Numbered from the stretch's first letter, positions 39,201-45,808 are shown. The stretch: 64,000 bases of DNA from an uncultured Dehalococcoidia bacterium (GCA_958296445.1 OY282565.1:248001-312000), one strand, 5' to 3'. The notes: generated from the sequence alone by a model not told the origin. Numbers and translations: made by a program.

Positions 39201-42200
39201 CGAGGTGACCGGCACCCCAACAACCCACCAAACCGCCACCACCTACACCTGGAAAGCCACCGACGCCGACGGCGACACCGCCCAGCTAACCTTCACCATA
39301 GCCATAGCCCAAGACCAAGCCCCGATGTTCCAGACAACCATCGTCAACCAAACCTGGACGCAAAACCAGGCCATAACCCCGCTCACCCTCCCCACCGCAA
39401 CCAACGGCGACGGCCAGCTAACCCACACCCTAACCCCCGCGCTGCCCGCAGGCGTAGCCACCACCACCCCCTTCGCCGTAAGCGGCACGCCGACAGGCCA
39501 CCAAGCCGCAACCACCTACACTTGGAAAGCAACCGACGCCGATGGCGACGAAGCCCAACTAACCTTCACCATAACCATAGCCGAAGACCTGTCCCCAACA
39601 TTCGGCGCCCAAACCATCGCCAACCAAACCTGGACGCAAAACCAGGCCATAACCGCCTTCACCCTCCCCACCGCAACCGGCGGCGACGGCAGCCTGACCT
39701 ACACCCTAAGCCCCGCGCTGCCTGCAGGCACAACCAAAAACGCCAGCCACCGAGTGACAGGCACGCCGACCGGCCACCAGTCCGAGACCACCTACACCTG
39801 GAAAGCCACCGACGCCGACGGCGACGCCGCCCAGCTAACCTTCACCATAACCATAGCCGAGGATCTGTCCCCGGAGTTCTCGACAACCATCGCCAACCAG
39901 ACCTGGACGCAAAACCAGGCCATAACCCCATTCACCCTGCCCACCGCAACCGGCGGCGACACCCCGCTAACCTACACCCTAACCCCCGCGCTGCCGGCAG
40001 GCACAACCAAAAACGCCAGCCACGAGGTAAGTGGCACCCCAACAACCCACCAAACCGCCACCACCTACACCTGGAAAGCCACCGACGCCGACGGCGACGC
40101 AACCCAGCTAACCTTCACCATAACCATAGCCAAAGACCTAGCGCCGATGTTCCAGATAACCATCCCCAACCAAACCTGGACGCAAAACCAGGCCATACCC
40201 GCGCTAACCCTCCCCGCCGCCACCAACGGCGACGGCCAGCTAACCCACACCCTAACCCCCGCCCTGCCCAACGGCGTAACCCGCGCCACCACCACCCCGT
40301 TCACCATAGGCGGCACCCCGACCGGCCACCAAACCGCCGCCACCTACACCTGGAAAGCAACCGACGCCGACGGAGACGCCGCCCAGCTAACCTTCACCAT
40401 AACCATAGCGCCCGACCTGTCCCCGTCCTTCGCCTACGCCATAGACGACCAATCCTGGCGGCAATATGACGAGATAACCGCGTTCCCCCTGCCCACCGCA
40501 ACTAGCGGCGACGGCCAGCTAATCCACACCCTAACCCCCGCGCTGCCCGACGGCGTAACCCGCGCTACCACCACCCCGTTCACCGTAAGCGGCGCCCCCA
40601 GCGTAAAAAAGGCGCGGACGCAGTACACCTGGACGGCGGAGGACGCCGACGGCGACACCGCAACCCTAACGTTCTACATCGAAATCGACGGCGTGCCGAC
40701 GTTCGGCGATCAGACCATCGGCATAAAGACCTTTACCAAGGGCTTTGCAGATTCCTTCAACCTGCCTCTGGCCTCCGGCGGCGATGGCGCCCTGACCTAC
40801 GCCCTCACCCCGGCCCTGCCGGATGGCTTAACCCGCGCCACCACAACCCCGTTCACCGTCAGCGGCACTTCGACCGCGTACAAACCTCTGACGGATTACA
40901 CCTGGACGGCCACGGACGCCGACGGCGACACGGCGAGGCTGCCTTTCGAGATAAGGGTGAACGCATTTTCCAACCCACCGATAGAGCCTCCCACCGGGAA
41001 CAGTCTTTTTTCCTTCAGTGTGCAGATAGATGACAAGTTCTGGATGCAGCGCGAGCAAATAACCGCGTTCACCCTCCCCACCGCAACCGGCGGCGACGGC
41101 AGCCCGCTGTCCTACCGCCTGAGCCCGGCCCTGCCCGCCGGCGTGACCACGGCAACCACCACCGAAGACAGGGTCGAGGTGCGCGGCACCCCCACCGTGG
41201 CGATGTCCCGGACGCAATACACCTGGAGCGCAACCGACGCCAGCGGCGAAAACACCAAGGAGATCTGGTTCTACATAACCGTTGACGGCGTGCCGACATT
41301 CGGCGCCCAGTCCATCCCCAACCAAACCTGGACGCAAAACCAGGCCATAACCGCGCTCACCCTGCCCACCGCCACCGACGGCGACACCCCGCTAACCTAC
41401 ACCCTAACCCCCGCGCTGCCATCAGGCGTAGCCGCCGCCGCCGCCACGACGACTACCCCACACCGCATAAGCGGCACGCCAACCGGCCACCAAACCGCCA
41501 ACACCTACACCTGGAAAGCAACCGACGCCGACGGCGACGAAGCGGAGCTAACCTTCACCATAACCATAGCCCAAGACCTAGCCCCAACATTCGGCACCCA
41601 GACCATCGCCAACCAAACCTGGACGCAAAACCAGGCCATAACCGCGTTCACCCTGCCCACCGCAACTAGCGGCGACACCCCGCTAACCTACACCCTAACC
41701 CCCGCGCTGCCCACCGGCGTAGCCACCACTACCCCCTTCGCCGTAAGCGGAACGCCAACAACCCACCAAGCCGCCACGACCTACACCTGGAAAGCAACCG
41801 ACACCGACGGCGACACAGCCCAGCTAACCTTCACCATAACCATAACCGAGGATACCGAGCCAACATTCGGCGCCCAGACCATCGCCAACCAAACCTGGAC
41901 GCAAAACCAGGCCATAACCGCCTTCACCCTACCCACCGCAACTAGCGGCGATGGCAGCCTAACCTACACCCTAACCCCCGCGCTGCCAACAGGCACAACC
42001 AAAAACGCCAGCCACCGGATAAGCGGCACCCCAACAACCCACCAAGCCGCCACCACCTACACCTGGAAAGCCACCGACGCCGACGGCGACGCCGCCCAGC
42101 TAACCTTCACCATAACCATAACCGAGGATACCGCCCCAACATTCGCAACAACCATCGCCAACCAAACCTGGACCCAAAACCAGGCCATAACCGCGCTCAC

Positions 42201-45200
42201 CCTCCCCACCGCAACCGGCGGCGACGGCAACCTAACCTACACCCTCAGCCCATCGCTGCCCGCAGGCGTGAGCAAGAACGCCACCCACCGCGTGACAGGC
42301 ACACCGAGCGGCCACCAGTCCGAGACCACCTACACCTGGAAAGCAACCGACGCCGACGGCGACGCCGCCCAGCTAACCTTCACCATAACCATAACCGAGG
42401 ATACCGCCCCAACATTCTCAACAACAATCCCCAACCAAACCTGGACGCAAAACCAGGCCATAACCGCGCTAACCCTGCCCACCGCAACTAGCGGCGACGG
42501 CCAGCTAACCTACACCCTAACCCCCGCACTACCAGCAGGCACAACCAAGAACGCCAGCCACGAGGTAAGCGGAACGCCGACAGGCCACCAGTCCGCCACC
42601 ACCTACACCTGGAAAGCCACCGACGCCGACGGCGACGCCGCCCAACTAACCTTCACCATAACCATAACCGAGGATACCGCCCCAACATTCTCAACAACCA
42701 TCGCCAACCAAACCTGGACCCAAAACCAGGCCATAACCGCGCTCACCCTCCCAACCGCAACCGGCGGCGACGGCCAGCTAACCTACACCCTAAGCCCCGC
42801 CCTGCCGGCAGGCACAACCAAAAACGCCGCCCACGAAATAAGCGGAACGCCAACAACCCACCAAACCACCACGACCTACACCTGGAAAGCCACCGACGCC
42901 GACGGCGACGCCGCCCAGCTAACCTTCACCATAACCATAACCGAGGATACCGCCCCAACATTCTCAACAACCATCCCCAACCAAACCTGGACGCAAAACC
43001 AGGCCATAACCCCATTCATCCTGCCCACCGCAACCGGCGGCGACGGCAGCCTAACCTACACCCTAACCCCCGCCCTGCCCGGCGGCGTAACCCGCGCAAC
43101 CACCACCCCATACCGCGTAAGCGGAACGCCAACGGCCCACCAAGCCGCCACGACCTACACCTGGAAAGCCACCGACGCCGACGGCGACGCCGCCCAGCTA
43201 ACCTTCACCATAACCATAGCCGAGGATCTCGCCCCAACATTCGGCGCCCAGACCATCGCCAACCAAACCTGGATGCAAAACCAGCGGATAACCGCGTTCA
43301 CCCTGCCCACCGCAACCGGCGGCGACGCCCCGCTAACCCACACCCTAACCTCCGCGCTGCCCAATGGCGTAGCCGTCATCAACCCGTCCACAGTGACAGG
43401 CACCCCAACAGCCCACCAGCCCGCCACCACCTACACCTGGAAAGCCACCGACGCCGACGGCGACACGGCCCAACTAACCTTCACCATAACCATAACCGAG
43501 GATCTGTCCCCAACATTCTCAACAACCATCGCCAACCAAACCTGGACGCAAAACCAGGCCATAACCGCGTTCACCCTCCCCACCGCAACCGGCGGCAACG
43601 GCAGCCTAACCTACACCCTAAGCCCCGCCCTGCCCGCAGGCGCAACCAAAAACGCCACCCACCGGGTGACAGGTACGCCGACCGGGTATCAGGACGCCAC
43701 CACCTACACCTGGAAAGCCACCGACACCGACGGCGACGCCGCCCAGCTAACCTTCACCATAACCATAACCCAAGACCTAGCCCCAACATTCGGCGCCCAG
43801 ACCATCGCCAACCAAACCTGGACCCAAAACCGGCAGATAACCGCGCTAACCCTGCCCACCGCAACCGGCGGCGACGGCCAGCTAACCCACACCCTAACCC
43901 CCGCGCTGCCGGCCGGCACAACCAAAAACGCCGCCCACCGGATAAGCGGCACGCCAACGGCCAGCCAATCCGAAACCACCTACACCTGGAAAGCCACCGA
44001 CGCCGACGGCGACACCGACCAGCTAACCTTCAAGATAAAGGTAGCTGCATTAGTAACTCCGCCGCCCCCGCCACCCCCGCCGCCGACGCCGGGCGAGGAT
44101 TTGCCGCTGTCCTTCTCCGACACCATAGACGACAAATCCTGGACGCAAAACCAGGCCATAACCGCGTTCACCCTGCCCACCGCAACCGGCGGCCGCGGCG
44201 CCCTAACCTACGCCCTAAGCCCCGACCTGCCCGACGGCGTAACCAAAAACTCCAACCACCGGGTGACCGGCACGCCCACGGCCCACCGGCCCGCCACCGC
44301 CTACACCTGGACAGTTCAGGACGCCAACGGCAACACCGCCAATCTAACCTTCAACATAACGGTGGACGGAACAGTGCCGCCCCCAAGCGTCCCGCTCTCC
44401 TTCTCCGGTAGAGTAGAGCACAAATTCTGGACCCAGAGCGAGGCCATAACCCCGTTCACCCTGCCCACCGCAACCGGCGGCAACGGAGCGCTTACCTACA
44501 CCCTAAGCCCCGCCCTGCCCGACGGCGTAACCCGGAACGCCGCCCACCGGGTGACCGGCACGCCGACCGGCCACCAACACGCCGCCCCCTACACCTGGAC
44601 AGTGCAGGACGCCGACGGATACACGACCCATCTGACGTTCAACATAACGGTGGACGAAAAAGATATGGGCGAAGTCTGGCCTCTGTCCTTCTCCGACACC
44701 ATAAACGACAAATCCTGGACGCAAAACCGGCCCATAACCCCATTCACCCTGCCCGCCGCAACCGGCGGCCGCGGCACCCTAACCTACGCCCTCAGCCCCG
44801 CCCTGCCCGCAGGCGTGAGCCGGAACGCCGCCCGCCGGGTGACCGGCGCTCCGACCGGCCACCAGACCACCACCGCCTACACCTGGACAGTGCAGGACGC
44901 CGACGGCGACGCGGCCAACCTCACATTCAATATAACGGTGGACGCATTCGTAGTCCCGCCGACAACCCCTACTCCCCCGAATGTGCCTCCGAATGTGCCC
45001 CCGAATGTGCCGGACGAGACCCCGTCTCTGCCCTTGCCCGATACAATAGAGGACGAGTCCCCGGCGCAGGACGCGGAGATCAGCAATCAACATCAAGAGG
45101 ATGATCCCGCCACGCCGCCGCCCGACGCCGCGCCGTCCACGCCGGCCGCAACGCCCGCTCCGATGACCACGTCGGACTCCACGGCGTCGCTGCCCGATTC

Positions 45201-45525
45201 GACCACCCTGGAGCCCGCCACGTCGGAAAACCCCCTTGCCGTTGACGTACTCCCCGCGAATAGCGCGAGCCATCCGTCCAGCACGCCCGCCATCGAACAA
45301 ATCCCAACCGCCGCGCCAACGCCGACGCCCGCGCCAACCGCGATGCCTGAGCCGACGTCCACCCAGGCCCCGGCGCCGCCGCAGGTGCCGCCCACCACGC
45401 CCGACCGAGGCGTCAGCCCGGTCTGGTGGATCCTGTTGCTCCTGCTGCTAGTCATCACGGCGGTAATCCTAGCCGTCAAAAACCGCAGGCGCCTCGGATT
45501 TGGCAAACCCCCAGCAACGCTTTAG
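21220..45525 (+). CDS. Giant anchored surface protein with Ig/cadherin-like tandem repeats (8,101 aa)
   Basis: A single uninterrupted frame of 8,101 codons. Residues 7-28 (RALLLAILGTAVFAVALMAY) are a signal or N-terminal membrane segment. Residues about 45-248 are a Pro/Thr stalk of TPTP(V/I) units. From about 250 to 3,140 there are roughly 16 modules with a strand such as GSPQLALTIGxxTRQA, then DxDGISIxAxAL(T)LNGG and LGTHAITN, mixed with several Ig-like domains. From about 3,140 to 7,915 there are 51 He_PIG/dystroglycan-cadherin-type repeats by hand count. Each has NQTWTQNQ, FTLPTATGGDG, LSPALPAG, SGTPT and YTWKATDADGD, whose DxDGD suits calcium binding. A P/T/S-rich stalk follows, then WWILLLLLLVITAVILAV and KNRRR as a stop-transfer anchor with no LPxTG. 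The expected role is adhesion or cell-surface coat. An RNA leader lies upstream. Confidence 0.9.
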   Translation: MSNRVGRALLLAILGTAVFAVALMAYSFPLPTSSATYWSSASATSTTPSNPDGAPTSTPIVPPPPAPDDTDTGTPLMPPTPIPPTPVTPTPVTPTPVTPTPIPPTPVTPTPNPDVTPTSTPPVTPTPIPPTPVTPTPTPAVTPTSTPPVTPTPVTPTPVTPTPTPAVTPTSTPPVTPTPTPDVTPTSTPPVTPTPVPPTPTPTPPVTPTSTSPITPTPETATSTPPTPDGNETSTPLITPTPETATTTPLWFSQTIATQTYTANQPVSVTLPAASGGAAPLTYTLEPALPGGLSFDPNTLSISGDPAGFSPPTLYRLTATDANGDSTGLQFLIEVNAAETAQSAATITAVTITSTAPIEDSAAAPYPAAANIDVTLTFSDHVTVTGSPQLAIAVGSRTRRAEYRAAATSTITFRYVVTGADRDSDGISIAANALTLNGGTIRSGSLDADLDLGSHALTAQSTHKVDGGGASFDGVTSPAYTFESGVSQTVTLPAAADADGNPPYALANTPSLPIGLTFDEHTRTITGAPGPVTATTTYTLIANSATIGLGSDTLPFTIQVIQPTPSVARVNISSVAGSESGYVANDYIHVEVAFSASVTVTGTPRLALAIGDNTRQAQNHLVSGDTLYFRYLVAASDADQDGISIAADALTLNGGTITAVTGGRAALLSLGTHAISNAASHSVNDPVPSFGDATIERVWWLEKDGAITPVVLPQATGGDGSLTHTLSPSTMPPGMTWNPSTRTISGTPTTPTLRSPLGYTWTATDSNGDSVSLPFRIRVTDPKGPAPGNVTLTTTVGKDNYLTGETISVTVRYNDRMRVITDNGTPYLNLIIGDKTRRAAYNAGSSDAANAGNRAAGLEWHFLLFDYVVQADDFDGDGIAVPGDALRLNGGKIRTETRPRQDAKLHLGSRAIASGDSQSSKVQVNDTAPTFGDATIENRLYDVNTTTTPVVLPQATGDGAITYSISPALPAGMTLTAATRTIAGTPTTSTPSRTYTWTATDADGDEADLTFTIEVRNPSGPAVESLQKFTLSTDTEIGTADNYWPNETIRILVRYPTNLTVTGSPQLTLIIGDKTVKATYDAANNNALNSLLFRYAIQSDDWDGDGIAIPADALRLNGGTIRASDSGLDAQLNLGTHAVASGDANSAAMRVADTSPSAGGEYALSSRRIGLNTPVMLWLASDVTGDAPFTFTVSPDLPAGLSIGTLADPDSNVGVGRPHLTGQTSVAGRTRHQITATDRDGDSTILGSYYANGLLVPGEFTLTATTTAMVSETEILSTPYANSSYGATEIIEVAVGFDRAFNSRNLTNSTLSITIGNNARAAAYDRTDAAGRLIYAYTVQSSDRDANGLSIEAAALKMNGAEIWDAVSTTLVNPNLGTHAVTNHSSHKVNGALATAMAVKAVAILSSPANSDGYDAGEVIKAKVTFAKPATVTGAPQLALTIGTATRQAAYQSAESNHDYLIFSYTVTASDKDADGITIATGALNLNSGTIRDPASANAVLNLGTRAITNASAHKVYAPPRVTGLAILSTPAANGTYAAGETILLQLTFSESTNTRNTPYAPQIALNIGANTRQAAFFTDGSGRRNLYRYVVTQDDFDGDGISIASDALTLPNSHLLNGARIWSSIDFNDPAVLSLGTHAITNDPAHRVRDMAPALPDIPAQHYLVGTAVDFTLPDATSGDAPVTYALAPSSLPAGLTYAVTNPNTTTTLRKITGTPTATTTARDYTWTATDADGDTGQTSLSITVAADNAPKITDVRIYSNPRPGSDNTYVVNDIYPIWIDVQFDQEVDIIGGNPRRINNLRPVADFPQLALEIGSETVQMGFGPGGAHANLCPTCVAIDWTTLRFQYLVQADDKDADGISVLPGALTLNGGKIVSRGTGPGASPAGLDASLALGTHTITNAANHKVDGALHPAPIVSRLSTHHFVDPVPASGYRPGDKMRVCLGFSEPVYFTGSPKLALQVGPRTREAAFSTGRRAWLADPNAPYGTLCFDYTFQINDYDSDGVGVIDIKDAQGNVTVNALKLDGATIRNARGTGVLPDLLGYAKTALSQFRVFSPPEITAVTVISTPNQSGTYSWEADLKIAIDYDQPVTYAPSPTSATSTMRLTVGIDSGNHDFHTSAADTASRANGIVFKHDIMLADLDANGISLAANALKLNGGTLQDSDGETAPIDLTGFTFTNKPNTKLDGSKAGLWPVFGTITVANPAVNTQTAITLPSPGGDLPLSWSISPALPAGLSLNTATGAITGTPTIETPLTQYTVTVKDALGVPPGGLGTFDPNNGDTDSASFTMRVTGPRPVVTAVNFIGAPSLNNTYAASEEIVVGVSFSTDRAENIVVQGTPQLALKIGANTRQAAYYQTDQTTRTLQFRYTVQASDLDSDGISIDANALTIGTQATIRSARGHNAVISLGTNAISNSASHKVNGATILTPAVTGVLVVSQPAKGTVYHRGEEIEIRVEFSQAVGVSGSPTLGMTIGNTTRQAAYGQAGSSPRYHYFRYLVQQADVDTNGFYTTANALNIPSGAHIRNQAGTNAQAGILSAATRLSGHHINGATNVPAFIQDLQITSRPARGTTYAIGETITARIRYSKPVTVTGTPSIAVDIGTARGKYLTYTRSFRAQDTVSLANPHNYWLEFSYTVAAGDYDADGITIKETLIDSILGIPLPEANHYWITPLALDAGATIVGTGDGGAAANLHLRLTETYQVVKYLWGFQFLETETRVTANHSIENDSAHKVNGRQATVTSVAFWGLPDNLTRCNWHPGRSGPDPAWTECTQPGATDPFGYVSGEQVNIVVTFSEPVTVVSPNINLTLASGTRNASSWLYHFPSQHNYRQVRIGYTVQFGDQDANGISIAQNALAGNIRSRTTGNPVILTHGAVSDDSNQTVLLSVDTSARLQTLLISSGPHAASTYDADEYIEVEADFGRTVVVNASSNGSRPQLSITIGDNTRAADYSGNVRGGEVLRFKYLVQSSDVDADGISFPANALSLNGGSITTRTNNLAAVITSSAIGSNGAHKVNGAQNSPPVINALSIGSSPLVGSTYGTDETVEVSLRFHKRVAVTGSPQLALTLGADTVQAALASASGQIATFRYKVKPSDLDLNGLSIAATALTLNGGTIQSRAGVNANLGLGGNAVTNSASHKVDGRIKHIPGFGSTVIAAKSWLVRTNVSDLPLPAATGGRGTITYALTPALPAGLSFNAASRIISGTPTVVTARRSYTLTASDAHGMSGSINFFITIAATPIPTFGGQTISDKIWYKNTPITAFTLPTATISDNTDLNYTISPRLPLGLTLNAATLEVAGAPNALMSRTEYTWTVTDTDDDTASLTFYITVNPVVPTFGAQTISDQTWTQNVPITAFTLPQASGGDAPLTYALSPALPRGVTHSTSTSQVSGAPTATMSRARYTWTVTDADGDTASLSFNITVNPDTTPAFLRTVADRIWIQNEPITGFNLPVALGGNGPLTHTLSPALPSGLTKTVRWLIHGVSGTPTALMSKTKYTWTATDTDGDTASLTFYATVAPDLTPSFSGQIADQSWTRNSPITPFTLPEATGGNGILRYSLSPSLPLGVSRSAATRQVSGTPTALLNRAQYTWTATDADGDTASLTFNIAVTLPAGDTIPSFSTTISDKTWTENQAITAFTLPAATGGDGALTYTISPAFPSGVSHSTSTRQVSGTPTGAMTHTQYTWTVTDADGDTASLTFNITVTAASPTDRTPSFTNHPVSRTWMQGEPTDLSTNIGLYRATGGDGPLTYTLSPALPAGLTRTPLSGLTARNLPEVFGTIDGTPTAAQARTRYTWTATDADGDTATSAFYITVTADVAPAFSGSIPNQTWTSGSPITKFTLPEATGGNNTLTYTLSPALPSGVTRNAANHEISGTPTAHQAATTYTWKATDGDGDTAQLTFTITVNPAPGDNVPTFSDTITAKTWTENAPITPFTLPEATSGDGSLTYTLSPALPSGVTRSSTSTRQVSGTPTGSMTRTQYTWTATDADGDTASLTFNITVNPASPDDLTPSFTATISDQNWRQGILVTRFLIPAATGGDGPLTYTLSPALPSGVNQVSLTPPEARRLRTLYAAGITGRPTAALARTQYTWTATDADGDTASITFYITVSADLTPAFSGAIANQTWPTGSPVTGFTLPQATGGNGALTYTISPALPAGVTKNAAHEISGAPTTTQDAATYTWTATDADGDAAQLTFTITVTEDLTPTFGAQTIPNKTWTQNRAITPFTLPTATSGDTPLTYTLTPSLPTGVAPAATTTPFRISGVPTTHQTTTTYTWKATDTDGDVAQLTFTITIAEDLTPTFATTIPNQTWTQNQPIPTLTLPTATGGDGSLTYTLTPALPAGTATTTPHSATGTPTNHQPATTYTWKATDTDGDAAELTFTITITEDLTPTFATTIPNQTWTQNQPIPTLTLPTATGGDGNLTYTLTPALPNGITRNPTTRQISGTPTTHQTAATYTWKATDTDGDATQLTFTITIAEDLSPTFATTIPNQTWTQNQPITALTLPTATNGDTPLTYTLTPALPTGTTKNATHEISGTPTTHQTATTYTWKATDADGDAAQLTFTITIAEDLSPTFNAQTIPNQTWTQNQAITALTLPTATNGDTPLTYTLTPALPTGTTKNATHEITGTPTTHQAATTYTWKATDADGDAAELTFTITIAEDLSPAFSTTISNKTWTQNKQITAFTLPTATGGDGSLTYTLTPALPAGVSKNATHRVTGTPTGHQSETTYTWKATDTDGDAAQLTFTITITEDLSPTFSTTIPNQTWTQNQQITAFTLPTATSGDTPLTYTISPALPAGVSKNNNHEVSGTPTGHQTATTYTWKATDTDGDKAELTFTITIAQDLTPIFGAQTIPNQTWTQNQAITALTLPTATNGDTPLTYTLSPALPVGVSKNDSHRVTGTPTAHQPATTYTWKATDADGDEAQLTFTITITEDLSPTFSTTIGNQTWTQNQAITAFTLPTATGGDGQLTHTLTPALPAGTTKNASHEVSGTPTTHQPATTYTWKATDADGDKAELTFTITIAEDLSPSFSTTIANQTWTQNQAITAFTLPTATGGDTPLTYTLTPALPTGTTKNATHEVSGTPTTHQPATTYTWKATDTDGDAAQLTFTITITEDLSPTFSATIPNQTWTQNQPIPTFTFPTATGGDGQLTHTLTPALPTGTTKNASHQISGTPTTHQATTTYTWKATDTDGDKAELTFTITIAQDLTPTFGAQTIPNQTWTQNQPITALTLPTATNGDTPLTYTLTPALPTGTTKNATHKVTGTPTTHQTATTYTWKATDTDGDATQLTFTITIAEDLSPTFSATIPNQTWTQNQSITTLTLPTATNGDTPLTYTLTPALPTGTTKNATHEVSGTPTGHQPAATYTWKATDTDGDATQLTFTITITEDLSPAFSTTIANQTWTQNRQITAFTLPTATGGDTPLTYTISPALPAGVSKNNSHEVSGTPTTHQTATTYTWKATDADGDAAQLTFTITIAQDLTPTFGAQTIANQTWTQNQAITTLTLPTATNGDTPLTYTLTPALPAGTTKNATHQISGTPTTHQTATTYTWKATDADGDAAQLTFTITITEDLAPSFGSESIANQTWTQNQAITALTLPTATNGDTPLTYTLTPALPTGTIKDNSHEVTGTPTSHQTAATYTWKATDADGDKAELTFTITITEDLSPTFSTTIANQTWTQNQAITALTLPTATNGDTPLTYTISPALPAGVSKNNSHKVSGTPTGHQAAITYTWKATDADGDKAELTFTITIAEDLSPSFSATIADKTWTQNKAITTFTLPTATGGDGSLTYALSPDLPAGVSKNASHEVSGTPTTHQTATTYTWKATDADGDAAQLTFTITIAEDLSPTFSTTIANQTWTQNQQITTFTLPTATGGDGSLTYTLSPDLPSGVSKNASHEVSGTPTTHQTATTYTWKATDADGDAAQLTFTITIAEDLSPTFSTTIPNQTWTQNQQITAFTLPTATGGDGSLTHTLTPTLPAGTTKNATHEVTGTPTTHQTATTYTWKATDADGDTAQLTFTIAIAQDQAPMFQTTIVNQTWTQNQAITPLTLPTATNGDGQLTHTLTPALPAGVATTTPFAVSGTPTGHQAATTYTWKATDADGDEAQLTFTITIAEDLSPTFGAQTIANQTWTQNQAITAFTLPTATGGDGSLTYTLSPALPAGTTKNASHRVTGTPTGHQSETTYTWKATDADGDAAQLTFTITIAEDLSPEFSTTIANQTWTQNQAITPFTLPTATGGDTPLTYTLTPALPAGTTKNASHEVSGTPTTHQTATTYTWKATDADGDATQLTFTITIAKDLAPMFQITIPNQTWTQNQAIPALTLPAATNGDGQLTHTLTPALPNGVTRATTTPFTIGGTPTGHQTAATYTWKATDADGDAAQLTFTITIAPDLSPSFAYAIDDQSWRQYDEITAFPLPTATSGDGQLIHTLTPALPDGVTRATTTPFTVSGAPSVKKARTQYTWTAEDADGDTATLTFYIEIDGVPTFGDQTIGIKTFTKGFADSFNLPLASGGDGALTYALTPALPDGLTRATTTPFTVSGTSTAYKPLTDYTWTATDADGDTARLPFEIRVNAFSNPPIEPPTGNSLFSFSVQIDDKFWMQREQITAFTLPTATGGDGSPLSYRLSPALPAGVTTATTTEDRVEVRGTPTVAMSRTQYTWSATDASGENTKEIWFYITVDGVPTFGAQSIPNQTWTQNQAITALTLPTATDGDTPLTYTLTPALPSGVAAAAATTTTPHRISGTPTGHQTANTYTWKATDADGDEAELTFTITIAQDLAPTFGTQTIANQTWTQNQAITAFTLPTATSGDTPLTYTLTPALPTGVATTTPFAVSGTPTTHQAATTYTWKATDTDGDTAQLTFTITITEDTEPTFGAQTIANQTWTQNQAITAFTLPTATSGDGSLTYTLTPALPTGTTKNASHRISGTPTTHQAATTYTWKATDADGDAAQLTFTITITEDTAPTFATTIANQTWTQNQAITALTLPTATGGDGNLTYTLSPSLPAGVSKNATHRVTGTPSGHQSETTYTWKATDADGDAAQLTFTITITEDTAPTFSTTIPNQTWTQNQAITALTLPTATSGDGQLTYTLTPALPAGTTKNASHEVSGTPTGHQSATTYTWKATDADGDAAQLTFTITITEDTAPTFSTTIANQTWTQNQAITALTLPTATGGDGQLTYTLSPALPAGTTKNAAHEISGTPTTHQTTTTYTWKATDADGDAAQLTFTITITEDTAPTFSTTIPNQTWTQNQAITPFILPTATGGDGSLTYTLTPALPGGVTRATTTPYRVSGTPTAHQAATTYTWKATDADGDAAQLTFTITIAEDLAPTFGAQTIANQTWMQNQRITAFTLPTATGGDAPLTHTLTSALPNGVAVINPSTVTGTPTAHQPATTYTWKATDADGDTAQLTFTITITEDLSPTFSTTIANQTWTQNQAITAFTLPTATGGNGSLTYTLSPALPAGATKNATHRVTGTPTGYQDATTYTWKATDTDGDAAQLTFTITITQDLAPTFGAQTIANQTWTQNRQITALTLPTATGGDGQLTHTLTPALPAGTTKNAAHRISGTPTASQSETTYTWKATDADGDTDQLTFKIKVAALVTPPPPPPPPPTPGEDLPLSFSDTIDDKSWTQNQAITAFTLPTATGGRGALTYALSPDLPDGVTKNSNHRVTGTPTAHRPATAYTWTVQDANGNTANLTFNITVDGTVPPPSVPLSFSGRVEHKFWTQSEAITPFTLPTATGGNGALTYTLSPALPDGVTRNAAHRVTGTPTGHQHAAPYTWTVQDADGYTTHLTFNITVDEKDMGEVWPLSFSDTINDKSWTQNRPITPFTLPAATGGRGTLTYALSPALPAGVSRNAARRVTGAPTGHQTTTAYTWTVQDADGDAANLTFNITVDAFVVPPTTPTPPNVPPNVPPNVPDETPSLPLPDTIEDESPAQDAEISNQHQEDDPATPPPDAAPSTPAATPAPMTTSDSTASLPDSTTLEPATSENPLAVDVLPANSASHPSSTPAIEQIPTAAPTPTPAPTAMPEPTSTQAPAPPQVPPTTPDRGVSPVWWILLLLLLVITAVILAVKNRRRLGFGKPPATL
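30650..44955 (+). repeat. Coding tandem repeat array, about 273-bp period
   Basis: About 51 units; the commonest is 273 bases (91 codons), with indel variants of 264-285. Units between about 34100 and 40400 and between 41300 and 44040 are nearly identical over long stretches at the DNA level, including third positions (for example the start of the phrase TACACCTGGAAAGCCACCGA). The first ~11 and last 3 units, and three near 40430-41280, are more diverged. The homogeneous blocks point to recent amplification or gene conversion. Confidence 0.9.
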
Positions 45526-45629
45526 CAGCGGCGCATCCTGCGATTGGGCGCAACCGGCAGGAAGCCCCCAACGCGCCGACACGCCGCATTTAGTCGGCCA
45601 GTCCCGGCCCGTAGCGGCGCGTCCTGATA

Positions 45630-45727
45630 ACCGTCATTCCCGCGAAAGCGGGAATCCACAGCCCCGGCCCAATACGGCCTTCGCCCGCCGGAGCGTCTGG
45701 ATTCCCCCTTTCGCGGGAATGACGGTA
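45630..45727. repeat. GTCATTCCCGCGAAAGCGGGAAT element pair, inverted
   Basis: The perfect short hairpin ATTCCCGC-GAAA-GCGGGAAT (45636-45655) and, facing it, GGATTCCCCCTTTCGCGGGA then ATGACGGT form a larger inverted repeat. Single copies occur near 19037, 53826, 53922 and 53993. It lies about 105 bases after the giant gene's stop and may protect or end that transcript. The rest of 45526-45834 holds only the minus-strand terminator. Confidence 0.85.
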
Positions 45728-45770
45728 TGGTTTTGAATGACGGTATGATTTTGGCAATATCAACACCCGT

Positions 45771-45808
45771 CAAGAACAAAAAACTGCCGCCCCTTGCGAG
45801 GCGGCAGT
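45771..45808 (-). terminator. Rho-independent terminator for the LLM gene at 45835
   Basis: On the minus strand, ACTGCCGCC and GGCGGCAGT form a perfect 9-bp stem with an 8-base loop, directly followed by TTTTTTGTTCTT. It begins 27 bases after the stop of the 45835-47025 gene. Confidence 0.85.

Noticed and set aside
34317..40469. Long Arg/His/Asn-rich alternative frames (for example 34317-35633 and 38976-40469)
   Set aside because: They are shifted-frame readings of the giant gene's tandem repeat; the repeat period is a multiple of three, so any stop-free frame persists.
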